Shown here piece after piece: positions 38,669 to 49,976 of a stretch of 64,000 nucleotides of DNA. The position numbers and the translations under genes were made by a program. The stretch comes from Acanthochlamys bracteata (Eukaryota > Streptophyta > Magnoliopsida > Pandanales > Velloziaceae). Each line of letters opens with the position of its first letter. Positions within the stretch are counted from its first letter, which is position 1. The notes under the pieces are model-generated. The model worked only from the letters and a program-made list of their open reading frames with translations, was not told the origin of the DNA and made no database searches. The stretch is taken from positions 4,278,001-4,342,000 of the forward strand of contig CM034140.1 of NCBI GenBank assembly GCA_019914995.1. Direction: 5' to 3'.

Positions 38669-38872
38669 TATAGATATACATATATCATTATTATAAAAGA
38701 AATTTTAGTCTTTGTCGAACATCTTATTCAATTTTTTTTCAAAAAAAGTAAAATTTATCCAAACACAGACCTCATTTTTTTAAAAAAGTTTTCAGCTATT
38801 TTTTTTTAAAAAGTCAAAAAAATAATTTTTGTCATAAAAGTTAAAATTTTTTAAGTTTAGTCAAACGGCTCC
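38404..38872. mobile_element. MITE, PIF/Harbinger (Tourist)-like, 469 bp
   Basis: The left end reads GGTGCCGTTTGGATAGACT and the right end, inverted, GGAGCCGTTTGACTAAACT. Both are flanked by TAA (38401-38403 and 38873-38875), the TWA-type 3-bp target duplication of PIF/Harbinger elements. The interior has CTTATAAGTT repeats and an (AT)n microsatellite. No coding capacity. All features are directly visible; the superfamily assignment rests on the TAA duplication and the end sequence. Confidence 0.75.
38609..38663. repeat. (AT)n microsatellite inside the MITE
   Basis: About 55 bases of pure TA repeat within the Tourist-like element at 38404-38872. Confidence 0.9.
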
Positions 38873-38879
38873 TAAATCT

Positions 38880-41049
38880 TTTGTTAGATTATTTTTATTA
38901 TTTATTTTTATTATTTTTTTAAAATAAAAAATAAAACTTAATTTAAAAAAATAAAAATATTTTTTATTTTAGAGAAATTTTATTTTAAAATTACTTTCAA
39001 ATACCTTCTACATCCGTACGGTCATACGTAAAATTATTTTCCCTTGACTTGTATACCGTGGCTTGTGTAGCATTGTGTGTACCTCTTGAATTTATAGAGC
39101 ATTAGAACGTGTTTTAAATTTTCGTAACTTTATTTTTTTAGCCAAATTTTGAATAATTCATATGTTTTAATTATACAAAAATTTAAAACTTTATTTTCAC
39201 ATACGGAACTCTAATTTTAATTTTTTTATTTGTATATTTTTTAATATAATTATATTTTTTAATTTTTAACATATTTATAAAAATTATTGAAACACTGAAC
39301 TTTAATTTTATTTTATTTTATAAAAAATTTTATTTTGTCAATTTTACGAAATTTAGTTATGGATACTTGAAAAACGAACTTAGATTGAACAGCATGTGAC
39401 AACATTTGTTCCATCCAGCACAGATGTGGCTTTGTTTTTATTCAAGCAGTTTGAAATTACGTTCTAAAAAAATAATTTTTTAATTTTTTAAATTCATTAT
39501 ATATATATATAATTTTTTAAATAAAATTTATTTAAAAATATATAAAAATTATTATTATTATTAATTAAATAATAAAAATTATTTATAAATAAAATAAAAA
39601 TATTTTTTATTTATAAAAGTATTTCTAAACTTCTTTAACTTTGCATAGAATGTTCGGAGTTAGGACCTGCGTAAGCATTTTGGTGTGATCTTTCCTTGAT
39701 AGACTAAAAAACATGTCTTCTATAGGTGTAGGTGGGAATTTATGGTCTTCCGTTTCTAAACTTTTTCAGTTGCTATTTCTTCCCCATTATTCGTATCCCC
39801 TTTAGTGATGATAATGAGTAGAACTGCTCCTAGCTAAAAATTAAGCACCAAGAATATTTCTTTGGAAACATTAACCAATTGATAGGGAATTGTTGCTTTT
39901 TGTGACATAGAAATGATTGCAATGTGGTAGTGCATCTTTCGCTAGAGTTTCTGTAATGATGTAAGCTGACATATATGAAGATAGCAGAGTTGGTCGCTCG
40001 GTTATATTTAGGCATATTGTAATAGCCGTGAAAGTGAAATTACGTAATTAGATTTTATCTATAAATAGAGTTTGATAAAAATAAAATTTGAATAATAATT
40101 AAAATATATAAATTAAAATTTTATAAAACTAAAGTTCGATATAAAAGTAAATTTTAGGGTGTAAATCTGTTAAAAAAAAACAAAATTTGATAGTAATTAA
40201 AATATATCTCCTAAATTATTACCTTTTTAACTTTTAGCGAGCATTTGGCTTTACCTTCTGGGTGTGAAAAAATATGCTTCCGATTGAGCGTGCAAGCATA
40301 ATTTGCATTTACAGGATAGTAATACTCAATTTTAGATCTATCTTCGATTCATTTTGTTGTTAAAATTTTGTTTTATTTGAACATGTTACACGACACATTA
40401 AGTCCGGGTTCATTTTCAAACCCACTTAAATCTTTTACGCTATAAAATATGTAAAATTTTTCCAGGTTTTACGATGTTTCCATATTAGCCTCATAATTTA
40501 TTTTTTAAAGTTTATATAATACTCTTACTATGTGTTATTAAATATTACTTATCATATAAAAATTATCTTTTTAATATTTAACCTCGAAAAAGTGAGGGAC
40601 TCTTTAATACAATTACACTAACGTACGCCTTTTCTTACAACTATTTAAGGTGTGTTTACTTTTGAGAAGAACTCATTTTTTTTAAAAATGAGTTTACAAA
40701 ATTAATTTAAAATTTAAGATATTTAATAAAAAAGTAAATTTTATATTAATTTTATATTAAAAGTAAGTTTTAAATATAATTTTGAAAAAATTTTAATATA
40801 AAAAATTTGTTTTAAATTATTTATTTATTTCATATTAAAAATAAGCTTTAAAAAAGGAAATTTGGTGGTAGGTGAACAAACTCTTATTATCTAATAATTC
40901 TAACTGGCCGCTAACTCTACGCAATTCTTCCTCTCTATGAGGAAAATAATGAAGAAAATCTTTAGGTTTTAGTTAAGAGTTGCACATATTTGTATAGGGT
41001 TATGACGAAAATGATGAAAAAAAGCGAATATTGTAAGTAAGAACATAGA
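38880..41049. other. AT-rich intergenic DNA with MITE-like repeats
   Basis: A/T-rich repeat blocks at about 38885-39005, 39090-39380, 39470-39640, 40020-40210 and 40640-40870, belonging to the dispersed families described in the findings. No gene seen. Confidence 0.45.
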
Positions 41050-41057
41050 ACTACAAA

Positions 41058-41566
41058 CAGTATTTTAAAACTCAATCTGGACCGATCGGATTGACCCAAA
41101 ATTTAACGACTCAGATACCGATTTTGGATTGGGTGAATAGCATAATATGGTATGCAACAAATTCGGTAAAACTCCGGTCGATCCAGTCGATTTTTGAGTA
41201 ACTTAGTGATTCGGTAGAACAGTTGACCCGGTATTATTATACATTATAGTTAATTTGTAATATTTAAAATATTGAGATTCTATTATATTTTAGATTTTTT
41301 GACTATTGTCTTGATTTTTAAATACTATTATTTCAAAAATAAAAAATATAACTTAAAAATCATATTAAATATTTATTATATACATATTTTATTTTTTTAA
41401 ATAGTTATTATAGTAAATATTATATAATAGATATACTATATTTATAATATTAATAATTATTTAATAATTTTAATTGATCCTGTGGATCAATCCTGTGATT
41501 CGATGAGTTAAACGGTGATCCGATAATATTTTCGAATCGAGTAACGGATTGGCTTTTAAAATAGTG
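41058..41566. mobile_element. hAT-type MITE, 509 bp, with 8-bp target duplication
   Basis: Left end CAGTATTTTAAAACTCAATC and inverted right end CACTATTTTAAAAGCCAATC form a 20-bp imperfect terminal inverted repeat. Flanks ACTACAAA (41050-41057) and ACTACAAG (41567-41574) are an 8-bp target duplication with one mismatch, as hAT elements leave. Interior A/T-rich with GATCCG-type sequence near the ends; no coding capacity. Confidence 0.75.
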
Positions 41567-41574
41567 ACTACAAG

Positions 41575-44102
41575 TATTAGTAAAGAAAAAGAATGTAATT
41601 ATTACAAAATAGAAAAATCATCTAAGCGGCTAATTCTAATATAAGAATGGCTAGTTCCAAACAGTTAGCGGTCGTTTAGGATTTCTTAAAAATAAGAAGT
41701 TTCTTTAAAAAAAAGTTTATTTTAGAATTTTATAAAATATAATCTTTTCTTTATTAAAAAAATAAAAACTATATATATAAAAATTTCGTTGACGTACAAT
41801 ATATCATTAATTTTAATTCTTAAAAAATAGTTTTAACTTTTTAGGATGCAAAAAATTGAAATAAAATGAAGAAGCAACGCAAACCGCATATTACGAAATA
41901 TACACTTAATTTCATAATATTTTGTTAAATATGATTTAACTTCATAATGCTCTTTCTTTTTTATAATAAAAAAATAGGTTATCACATGTCTGATGTCTAC
42001 ATTGAAATTCATCTGATCTTTTGGTTTAGGTTTATGATTTTCTATTTTTAGCATAAAATTACATGTTTAATAAATATTTTTTCAAGAAGATGATTCATTC
42101 TATTGTCGTTTCTAGGTTCGATGTGTAAACTGTTAAGCAATTCGTGGACTTAGTTTTTGAGCGAAATAAACTTGGTGTATTTTTAATTCATAAAAGATAT
42201 ATTATTTTAGAGTTAATCTAATATGGATAGATGAAATTGAATTTAAAATAAAACTTTATCTCGCTGTATTGATTTTAATTTAGATCCAACTTTATTACGA
42301 GTTAATATTGATTTTTTGCAAAATAGATGAGATTAAATTGGATCAAACTTCAAACTCTGCGTAGAAGAGACAGGGTTAGAGTTAGATGAAAGTTCAGAGT
42401 TTTAAAAATAAATTTTTAATGAGTTTATAAAATAAATTTTGTCGTAAGTTGAAATTTTACTGAAATAAGCACGTTTGTGAAAGCTCCAAACCTTCTAATC
42501 TACTACTGTAAATTGGCTGCATGTTTTGGGCTTTTCCGACCTTACACACCCTAAATTGAATTTCTTATTACCCGTCCAGACTTAGGCCCATTTTAAATTT
42601 TGTTGAGCCCAACCTGATGGGGCCAATTCACTGCAAACTTAATAAATTTAGATACGTTCGGTTAAAACTATTTAGAAAAACAATTTTTTAAATTTTAATT
42701 TATATTTTAATGTATTTTTTATAAGTATTTAGAAAATTTATTTAAAATATAAAAAAATTTATATAGTAAAATTTTTTTAATTTATTATTTATATTTTATA
42801 AGGTCAAAAATAAATAAAATATTTTTTATTGTAAAAAAATTTTATTTCAAAATCACCAAATTTAACAGGTGTCGTTCAATTGATCTTAGAGTTTTAATGA
42901 AGAAATAACGGTCATACATGTATTGTTCGTCATTAAAAATTGCAATTACAAGCTTAACATCTTCAACAATTTTGACTTGACTTGAACTTGAATTTGAAAT
43001 TTGAAAACTCTCTTGACTGCAATTGTTTTCTTAACAGTAACAATGTTTTTCTCTGCTAGATTAAAATTATCATTTACTTAATTAATTACTAGCCACAGAT
43101 ATGCTTTATACACTCTGTCAATGCTTTATATCCACATTGAATACCTTCCTATTATCAAACTTTTTCCCTTTGACCTATCTTTTTTTTTTTAATATTATTT
43201 TCGTTGCATTGCAAAATATATGGCGTATGAATGATTGCCAAAATATGCAAATCATAGTTGTATTTGATAAAAATTGGTACCGCAGGACTGTTGGATCAGT
43301 TATATCTGTTTTATCACCAAATAAAATAATAATAATAATAAAGAATTGGCTTATTACAGAAAATTTGCTTATAAGTATGTTACTACAAGGTTATTCTTCA
43401 ACATTTTATCAACAAACACTAGGCTTAGACTGATACACTAAAGATTCTTTGCTAAAGAAGAATTCGCTATTGAGCTTCGATCTTAAATTTCTTTCTAGCT
43501 ATCTAGTTTCTCAAAAGAAATTCCAAATCTGCAACTTCTACTAATTAACTGGCAGCGCAACAAAGTAATTTTAATGATTCTGTTATTAGATCTCATGCTT
43601 CTTTTGTCTTGCTTGCTTTTTTACATGTTTCTCGTGCATGTACCTTGCAGGGTTCTGCATGTTTTACCTGATTTGTATCAAATTTTCTTCTTTAAATCAT
43701 TTGAAACGAAATTCCCATCTTTCATGCTTTTGCTTTTATATGTTGTCTGGGGATATTAATGTTCATTTTATGTTTATTCTTATTTCATTTGATTTTATAA
43801 TTAATTCATCTTCCTTTGATTTGTACTAAACATATTGATTTATGTTCAAAGTACTGAATCACATGTCATGTGAAAATAAAATTTGTTGAACTTAAATTTT
43901 GGTGTGTTCATGTAATGCTGAACATTATTTGCCTCCAGAAATTATAATATGTATTTATTTCAATATTGGCTTGTATTAGATCAATTTGTATAAATTATTA
44001 ATTGCATAATCTTTAAATTTGTATTAGATCATCTTCATCTTCTCTTGTTCTTAATTCTAACAGTCACTTTTGTTTTGTTCAATCAAAGGGAAATAATTAA
44101 TA
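41575..44102. other. Intergenic and upstream region of the first EIN3-like gene
   Basis: A/T-rich to about 42860, with a MITE-like block at 42650-42860; then more mixed sequence that should include the promoter and leader of the gene at 44103. AATAATAATAATAATAATAA at 43319-43341 is a short microsatellite. A leader intron is possible (AGs before 44103), but its ends cannot be set. Confidence 0.4.
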
Positions 44103-45284
44103 ATGGAGGAGGGAGGACCATCTTCAACATCATCATCTTCCTCGTCGAAGATTATGCAAGCAAAGCTCGAGAAGCTTGCTATGAAGATGCTAAAAGCCAT
44201 GCAGGACATCAACATCGTCGTCGCCGACGACCATGACGATGGTAACAGTACCGTCACTGCAGACCAACTTGAGGAAAGGATCGCCGACCACAACGCCAAG
44301 CTCAACCATCTTCTCCGTCGCCGGGCTTTCAACCGGGGCAATTTGCAGCCACTTCAACAACCATCCAGTACTCAACAGCATGAGGTCTCCGAATCTGCCA
44401 ACTTCGTCGCGAATGGGATCGCGAAAGCAGCTGAGAGGACCAATCTGCAGGGCATGGTCTTCGGCATGGTCCTCGAAGACAACGCTACAACGGTCACCTC
44501 ATCGACGGAGAATATGCGCCGTTGGTGGACCGATGACATACGGTTTAACCAAATCGGCCCGGTTGCCATCTCCCGGTATAACTCGGCAGATTACGATGCT
44601 GCTGATCAGGACAGCGAGCCCGTATCGCTGTCCTGCTGCAGGAAGCTGATGCAGTTGCCGGACACGATCTTGAGTTCACTGATCTCCGCGTTGATGCCGT
44701 ACTGCGATCCACCACAACGGAAGTATCCTTTAGAGAAGGGGGACCAACCGCCGTGGTGGCCCACTGGCGGAGAAGTTTGGTGGCCGGAGATCAACGCACT
44801 CGGACGGCCACCTTACAAGAAACCTCACGACCTGAACAAGACGTGGAAGGTCGGGGTTCTCGCGGCGGTGATCAAGAACCTTGTCCCGGATGCGAAAAAA
44901 ATCGAGGACCTGATCCGGCGTTCCAGAAGAGTCCAGAACAAGCTCTCCGGCAAGGAGAAAGATATTTGGTACGCCGCGATCAAGCAAGAGGTCAAACTCT
45001 ATTACCATTTCAGGGACAACAATGTTGTTCGAGAAACTGAAGGAGCAGTAGAGTTGCCTTCTTCTTCTTCTTCAGTTCCACATGCTACAGATGCCACTGC
45101 TGATCAGCCGGTGAGTTGCATCGGTTACCAAGCTGTTCCGGCTGAAGGAACAGCAGCGGCGACCGGTGATGGGCCTGCAAGGAATAATCACGAGCCCTCA
45201 ACGCAAGAGGAATTCGAATACGAGTTGCAGCAGATGAACTTGGCTAAATTTTTTAATACAGGATTCGGGGATCCGTGGACGTGA
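44103..45284 (+). CDS. Divergent EIN3-like (EIL) transcription factor
   Basis: Member of the plant-specific EIN3/EIL family, nuclear DNA-binding proteins best known as ethylene-signal effectors (EIN3, EIL1) or sulfur-response regulators (EIL3). It has 393 residues in one exon, against about 570-630 for canonical members. The core is recognisable: GMVFGMVLED (117-126), NMRRWWTDDIRFNQIGPVAI (137-156), LMPYCDPPQRKYPLEKG (197-213), [29 protein letters not shown] (235-254), IKNLVPDAKKIEDLIRRSRR, and LSGKEKDIWYAAIKQE (281-296). The family's first basic region (ERRMW..R.RLKRLKEQ) is replaced by an unrelated acidic/Ser-rich head (1-75), and FGMVLEDNATT departs from the usual FVYGI.PEKGKPV. The C-terminus (310-393) is short, with VSCIGYQAVP and an acidic end. 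Base composition is G/C-richer than the second copy. A second EIL gene lies 7.2 kb downstream on the same strand. It looks intact as a reading frame; whether it still binds DNA is open. Confidence 0.9.
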   Translation: MEEGGPSSTSSSSSSKIMQAKLEKLAMKMLKAMQDINIVVADDHDDGNSTVTADQLEERIADHNAKLNHLLRRRAFNRGNLQPLQQPSSTQQHEVSESANFVANGIAKAAERTNLQGMVFGMVLEDNATTVTSSTENMRRWWTDDIRFNQIGPVAISRYNSADYDAADQDSEPVSLSCCRKLMQLPDTILSSLISALMPYCDPPQRKYPLEKGDQPPWWPTGGEVWWPEINALGRPPYKKPHDLNKTWKVGVLAAVIKNLVPDAKKIEDLIRRSRRVQNKLSGKEKDIWYAAIKQEVKLYYHFRDNNVVRETEGAVELPSSSSSVPHATDATADQPVSCIGYQAVPAEGTAAATGDGPARNNHEPSTQEEFEYELQQMNLAKFFNTGFGDPWT

Positions 45285-46236
45285 TTTGAATTTGTATATA
45301 AATTTGTAATTTCAGGAGAAGCAGCCGCGCCAAACGCCCCCCCTCCCCTCCAACTCCCCACCACCGGCCCTCCCCGGCCTAAATATATAACGGAAAATGT
45401 TGATATTAACATGTTAACAATACCTACTAGCTATATATTCATTGTTTTACACATTGAAACTAATTCAAACTACGTCTGGCAATTCGGATTTCTGAATCGA
45501 TTTCGGATCGATTCATATAATAACTAAATTAAAATTATTTAATCATAATCCGACATATATTTATATGAATCAAAATTGTCAACCCTAACTCAACCTATTT
45601 AAAACCGAATTAAATTCAGATCGATCCATTTAATAATTAAAATTATTAAAATAAAAATTAAAATATTTATTTCTAACAATAATATATAAAAATTATTAAT
45701 TATGATATATCTAAAAAGAAAAATAATAATTTTGATAAAATTTATAAATTAAGTAAAAATTAGTTAAATTAAGATATGTTAAGAAATATATATGTATAAA
45801 TTAAATTCAAATTTTTTGCTATTATTTTTTAATTATTATTTAATATATACTATATAAATAGTTAAAGAGGTCAATTTTAGGTTAATCTGAATTCGATCCG
45901 TTAAATTTTCGGATCATTTTTGAGTCAATTTTGGATCGATCCTAATCCGACTAAAGCTTGATCTGAACTCGACTTTTTCGGATCGATTTCGCGGATCGAG
46001 TAGAAAATTGCCACCACTAATTGAAACTAATATATAACGAAATTCTGATTGGCAAGTTATTTTGCATAGTCGGATCATGTTATAAATAATGTGTAGAAAT
46101 CGGCCCACTGTGATCAGTATTTTCACAATCAATCCACGAAAATACTTCATTAAAACAAATTCCATACATTTTGGTTGTAGGTATAGATTGATATCCTTTC
46201 ATAAATATTAGGTATAGATTGATATAAGGGAAGTAC
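45285..46236. other. 3' flank with a MITE-like repeat (about 45473-46014)
   Basis: After the stop codon a short C-rich stretch (45330-45380) is probably 3' UTR. From about 45473 the sequence TGGCAATTCGGATTTCTGAA and, at the far end inverted, TGGCAATTTTCTACTCGATC bracket about 540 bp with GGATCGATTCGGATCGA-like subterminal sequence and an A/T-rich core. I read it as a MITE; the target duplication is not certain. Confidence 0.5.
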
Positions 46237-47032
46237 CACTATCTTTATTAGCTATCAAAATTTTAGGGATCAACCTTTGTCTACGATTGGTCCATATCAA
46301 AGAATAATCACGATCATGTACCACTAGCGACCATGCGACAAATAAGTCGCTATTGTACAAATAGTAGCGACTAAATAAATTTAGAACATCATAATTCTTA
46401 ACATAGTGACTAACTTGACCAGTAGTCGCTATTTTAGATGAACCAACAACCAATACTAATGCTGGTCGTTATTACCTTAAAAAGTATCTGCGATTAAAAT
46501 GTACGATGGTTTAATTCTTGAAAAGCAATTAGTTTCTCTGTTGGACTCTAATACTAATTTATTAGCTATCAAATGCCACAGTAGTGCTTGTTAGTCTTAA
46601 ACTAAAAGCGACCACTACTAACTTTGGTCGTTGACGACTAATTAAGAGCAATCAACTCTTACTTTGATTGCTATTACTTTTTAAGAATAATAATTTAAAA
46701 TATTTATGTAAATTACTTTTAAAAATTATAAATAATATAAAATAAAAATTAAATTTATAAAAAATTATTAATATATAAAATTAGAATAAAAAATAGTTAA
46801 GAAATATTTTAGCACCACCTGAATCAAATTTAACTCAAAATCAAACTCAATTATCAATTTATTAGGTTCCTGCGCTAGAAGTGAACCAAAGGTTGGACCC
46901 AACAAATCGAAGCTTCCATGGGGGGTCATTTGCACCTACTATATCAGTCATATGGTGGTCGACTTTGACAGTACCTCACCGAATTTACCAATTTTTCTAT
47001 CGATGGGAATGTTGTAGTTAATTGGGTGACAA

Positions 47033-47089
47033 TTTTTGGCATGGTCCTAAAGAGAATGCCACAACGGTTACTGCTTCGACGGGGAATCT
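47033..47089 (+). pseudogene. Fragment resembling the first EIN3-like gene
   Basis: TTTGGCATGGTCCTAAAGAG and the following 35 bases match positions 44459-44513 of the upstream EIN3-like gene (GGCATGGTCCTCGAAGAC, ACAACGG, TCGACGG.GAAT), with about four in five bases identical and one single-base gap. It covers only the codons for FGMVLEDNATTVTSSTEN, flanked by unrelated sequence, so it is a broken scrap, probably captured or left from duplication of the gene. Confidence 0.55.
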
Positions 47090-47826
47090 AATATCCTCGT
47101 CTCTACCCAAGTGATGACAGAAGTGGCAAAAATTTTGAAGAAAAAATATTTTGCAGTAGTGATGAACAACAATCCTGCTCGGCATAGGAAGGAAAAGTTC
47201 GAGAGAGATGAAGGAAAAAAAAAAAAAAAAAAAAGAGTAAACGGAGTTCGTAAGGGAGAGCACATTTTAAACTTGATTGATCGATCAACGAACTGCGATG
47301 CGATCTGGGCCATTCAAATGCAAGCATGTGGCAACAGTAAAATGTGCGGGGTGGGAAAAGTTCTAAAATGCTACCATTTGTAAAGAGTAAAGTCCAAATC
47401 AAATTGAAAGACATAAAAGATTGTAAGGCTGGAAAATGAACTTTAAGTTCCTTCTTGAAGTGGACTCGTCTATTTGGACTTAAGAGGAACAAACTTGAAA
47501 AGGTTTGGGTACTCCATTCTTCCAAACTGCAGGCAAGGGCATTGTTTATGATATTTTGCCCAATAATCCTCATTTATATTTGTATCGCTGTTAGTTAATT
47601 CTTTTTAAATTACATATTTTTTATTTTTGAATTTTTCATTATTTATAACACTTTAATTTACATTAAACTAACAAAAAGTTTCAATTCCTTCGATTTTGGT
47701 AATGACTAACACCTAATGTAAATTTTTATTTTGTTTATATTTCTGACTAGACATTAGTAATTTGCCAGCAAATTGTAATCTTAGGATTGCCTATTTATCT
47801 CACAAAAGCAAAAAGAAAAAAAAAGA

Positions 47827-49976
47827 ACTTACAGGAAAAGTAATAGTATCTAACATCATGATCATTGAATGTAGATATAGTTGTCATGCACATATTTGAA
47901 ATTAAATATTAAATATTAAATATGTTCTATCATAATAATTCAGCGAGTCATATGCAGTGTTGTCAGAACCGAACCGACCTGGACGGCGACTGGTATGCCT
48001 AAATAAGTTTTGTAACTTAATACCATATATACCATCATAACATTCAGGTTCTAACAACATCAATAGCATCAAGAAGGTAGGAAGCCTCAAATACCATCCA
48101 GCAAGGCAGCAATAAGCTAATAACAAGTTAACAACAACTTCACCAATAATAAGTAACAACATCAACAATAAATATTACCATTAAGCCAGCAGCAAGCAAT
48201 ACGATATCAAGTTAAAAATGCAAGCAATAACATCTCACAAGTTCCAAACCACAAAAATGACATCCCAAGAGCAATTCTTTGCAACCAGCCAACAAGTCAC
48301 AACTAATTGCAAAAACATTCATCAGCAGCAACCAGCCTTGCTGTTCTAGAATTCCAGCAGCTACTTCCTTCAATCAACTACTGTTCCAGTCAGCAATAAA
48401 ACAGCAACAAGCCTACAATAACAATCAGCCTTCATTCAAAAATAACAAGCATGCTGCATCACAAGCCTTGCTGTTCCAGCCACTAGTCTGCACTATCCTT
48501 ACTGTTTCAGCTAGCAATAAAATAACAAGCATGCTGCATTACTAGTCACTATATCCACACCATAATTTTTATGCATAAAAAATATTACAGTTAGTAACAA
48601 AATGCAAAGATATTTTGTAAGTGGTACCATTAGAACAAGATAGCAAACTCAGTATAATGCAAAGTTGCAAATAGAGCAGTCAGCAAACCCAATAAAATAC
48701 AAAGTTGCAAACAGAGCAGTCAGCAAACCATGATACCAAACAGAATTGAAACTTGCTACTATATGAATAAGTAATCCAACCAAAATCCTATGATATTTTG
48801 TAAGTCTTATACCACCAGAGTCCATCCACAGTTAGCAACAAAATGCAAAGATATTTTGTACGTCTTATATACCACCAGAATCAAACTGCAAACCAAACAG
48901 AATGCAAGTTGCAAAGAGAACATCAGCAAACCATGAAACAAAAAAGAATGAAACTTGCTACTACATGGACAAGTAATCTAACAAAAATGCAATGATATTT
49001 TGTAAATCTTGTGATGCCAAAAAGAATGTAAAGCATACCAAGCAGCAAAGCATACCAAACAGAGTCACTAGATCCACACTTAAATTCCTAAATAGAACCA
49101 TTAAAACCATGAACCACAGAGCCACCATGAACCATTAGATCCATACAGCAAAGCAGACTGCAGAGTAGCCGGCTGGAGCAGTTACGAAATTGTTGCTGGA
49201 GCAGTGACCAGAGGAATCCGAACGAACCAGAGGCGTAATTATAACCGAAGCCGAATTGTAGCAGAGATATTTGAAGTCGGAGCAGCGGAATTGAAGCAGA
49301 GGCGACGAATTCGACGAAGCCGGGGCCGGTCCGATGAAATCAACCGAACGGAGCAACGATTTCAACGAAGCCGAAGTCAGACCGAATAGCGAGCGACGAT
49401 TGAATAATCGGAGAATAACTTAGATGAAAGATCAAAGATGAAGTGCAGACTGAACCGGAGAGATCAAAGATCGGACTGAGCCGGAGACGAAATTGATGAA
49501 GTGAAGACGGAAGACTGAAAAACCTAGATCGAAGAAGAAACTAGCTAAGAGCTACTGCAGAGCAATTTCATGATTTTCACCCTTTTAAACTTTTTATCAA
49601 AGAAATTGCGAACCAGGCACACATTTTAATTGTTTTCTATTTTGCATCCTTCACCAGTTCGACCAGTGCGGATGGTTCAACGTATTAGTTCGAAAACTTT
49701 TCGGATCAATCCCGATCGTAGCGGATCGCTTGTTTGAACAGTTGATTTGCAAATTCGAACCAGTTTGGTGTCTGCATCGATAATATTCGGATCGATCTGG
49801 ACGGTCCGATCCTAATCTGATATAACTGATTATATTCATATGCGTCTAATAAAACTTACAAAAAAAATAATAGCATCTACCGTCATCATCATTGAATGTA
49901 GATATAGTTGTCATGCATATATTTGTAATTAAATATTAAATGCGTTCTATCATGATAATTTAGCGAGTCAGATGCG
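47827..49976. repeat. Tandem duplication of about 130-145 bp split by a 1.88-kb insertion
   Basis: Copy one is 47827-47955 and copy two about 49853-49976. Both run AACTTAC...AATAGTATCTA/AATAGCATCTA, then CATTGAATGTAGATATAGTT, GTCATGCA, ATTAAATATTAAAT and GCGAGTCA.ATGC. The insertion 47956-49835 separates copy one from its own last bases (GTCTAATAAA, from 49844). Confidence 0.7.
47956..49835. mobile_element. 1.88-kb non-autonomous insertion with 8-bp target duplication
   Basis: Flanked by identical TCATATGC at 47948-47955 and 49836-49843. The left end reads AGTGTTGTCAGAACCGAACC. The inverted right end contains AGTTATATCAGATTAGGATC eight bases inside, a weak inverted repeat, so a hAT-like element is the best guess. 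The interior is rich in CAGCAA/AACAGC and itself contains imperfect repeats of about 205-240 bp between 48588 and 49010 (AACAAAATGCAAAGATATTT; GAAACTTGCTACTA). No transposase was recognised; frames such as 48279-48545 are composition artefacts. Confidence 0.6.

Noticed and set aside
44057-44381. Open frames on the minus strand over the first EIN3-like gene
   Set aside because: Shadows of the G/C-rich coding exon in other frames.
47827-49976. Long terminal repeats of a small LTR element (TRIM)
   Set aside because: The 130-bp direct repeats lack TG...CA ends, a primer-binding site and flanking target duplication; an 8-bp duplication instead marks an insertion inside one copy of an older tandem repeat.
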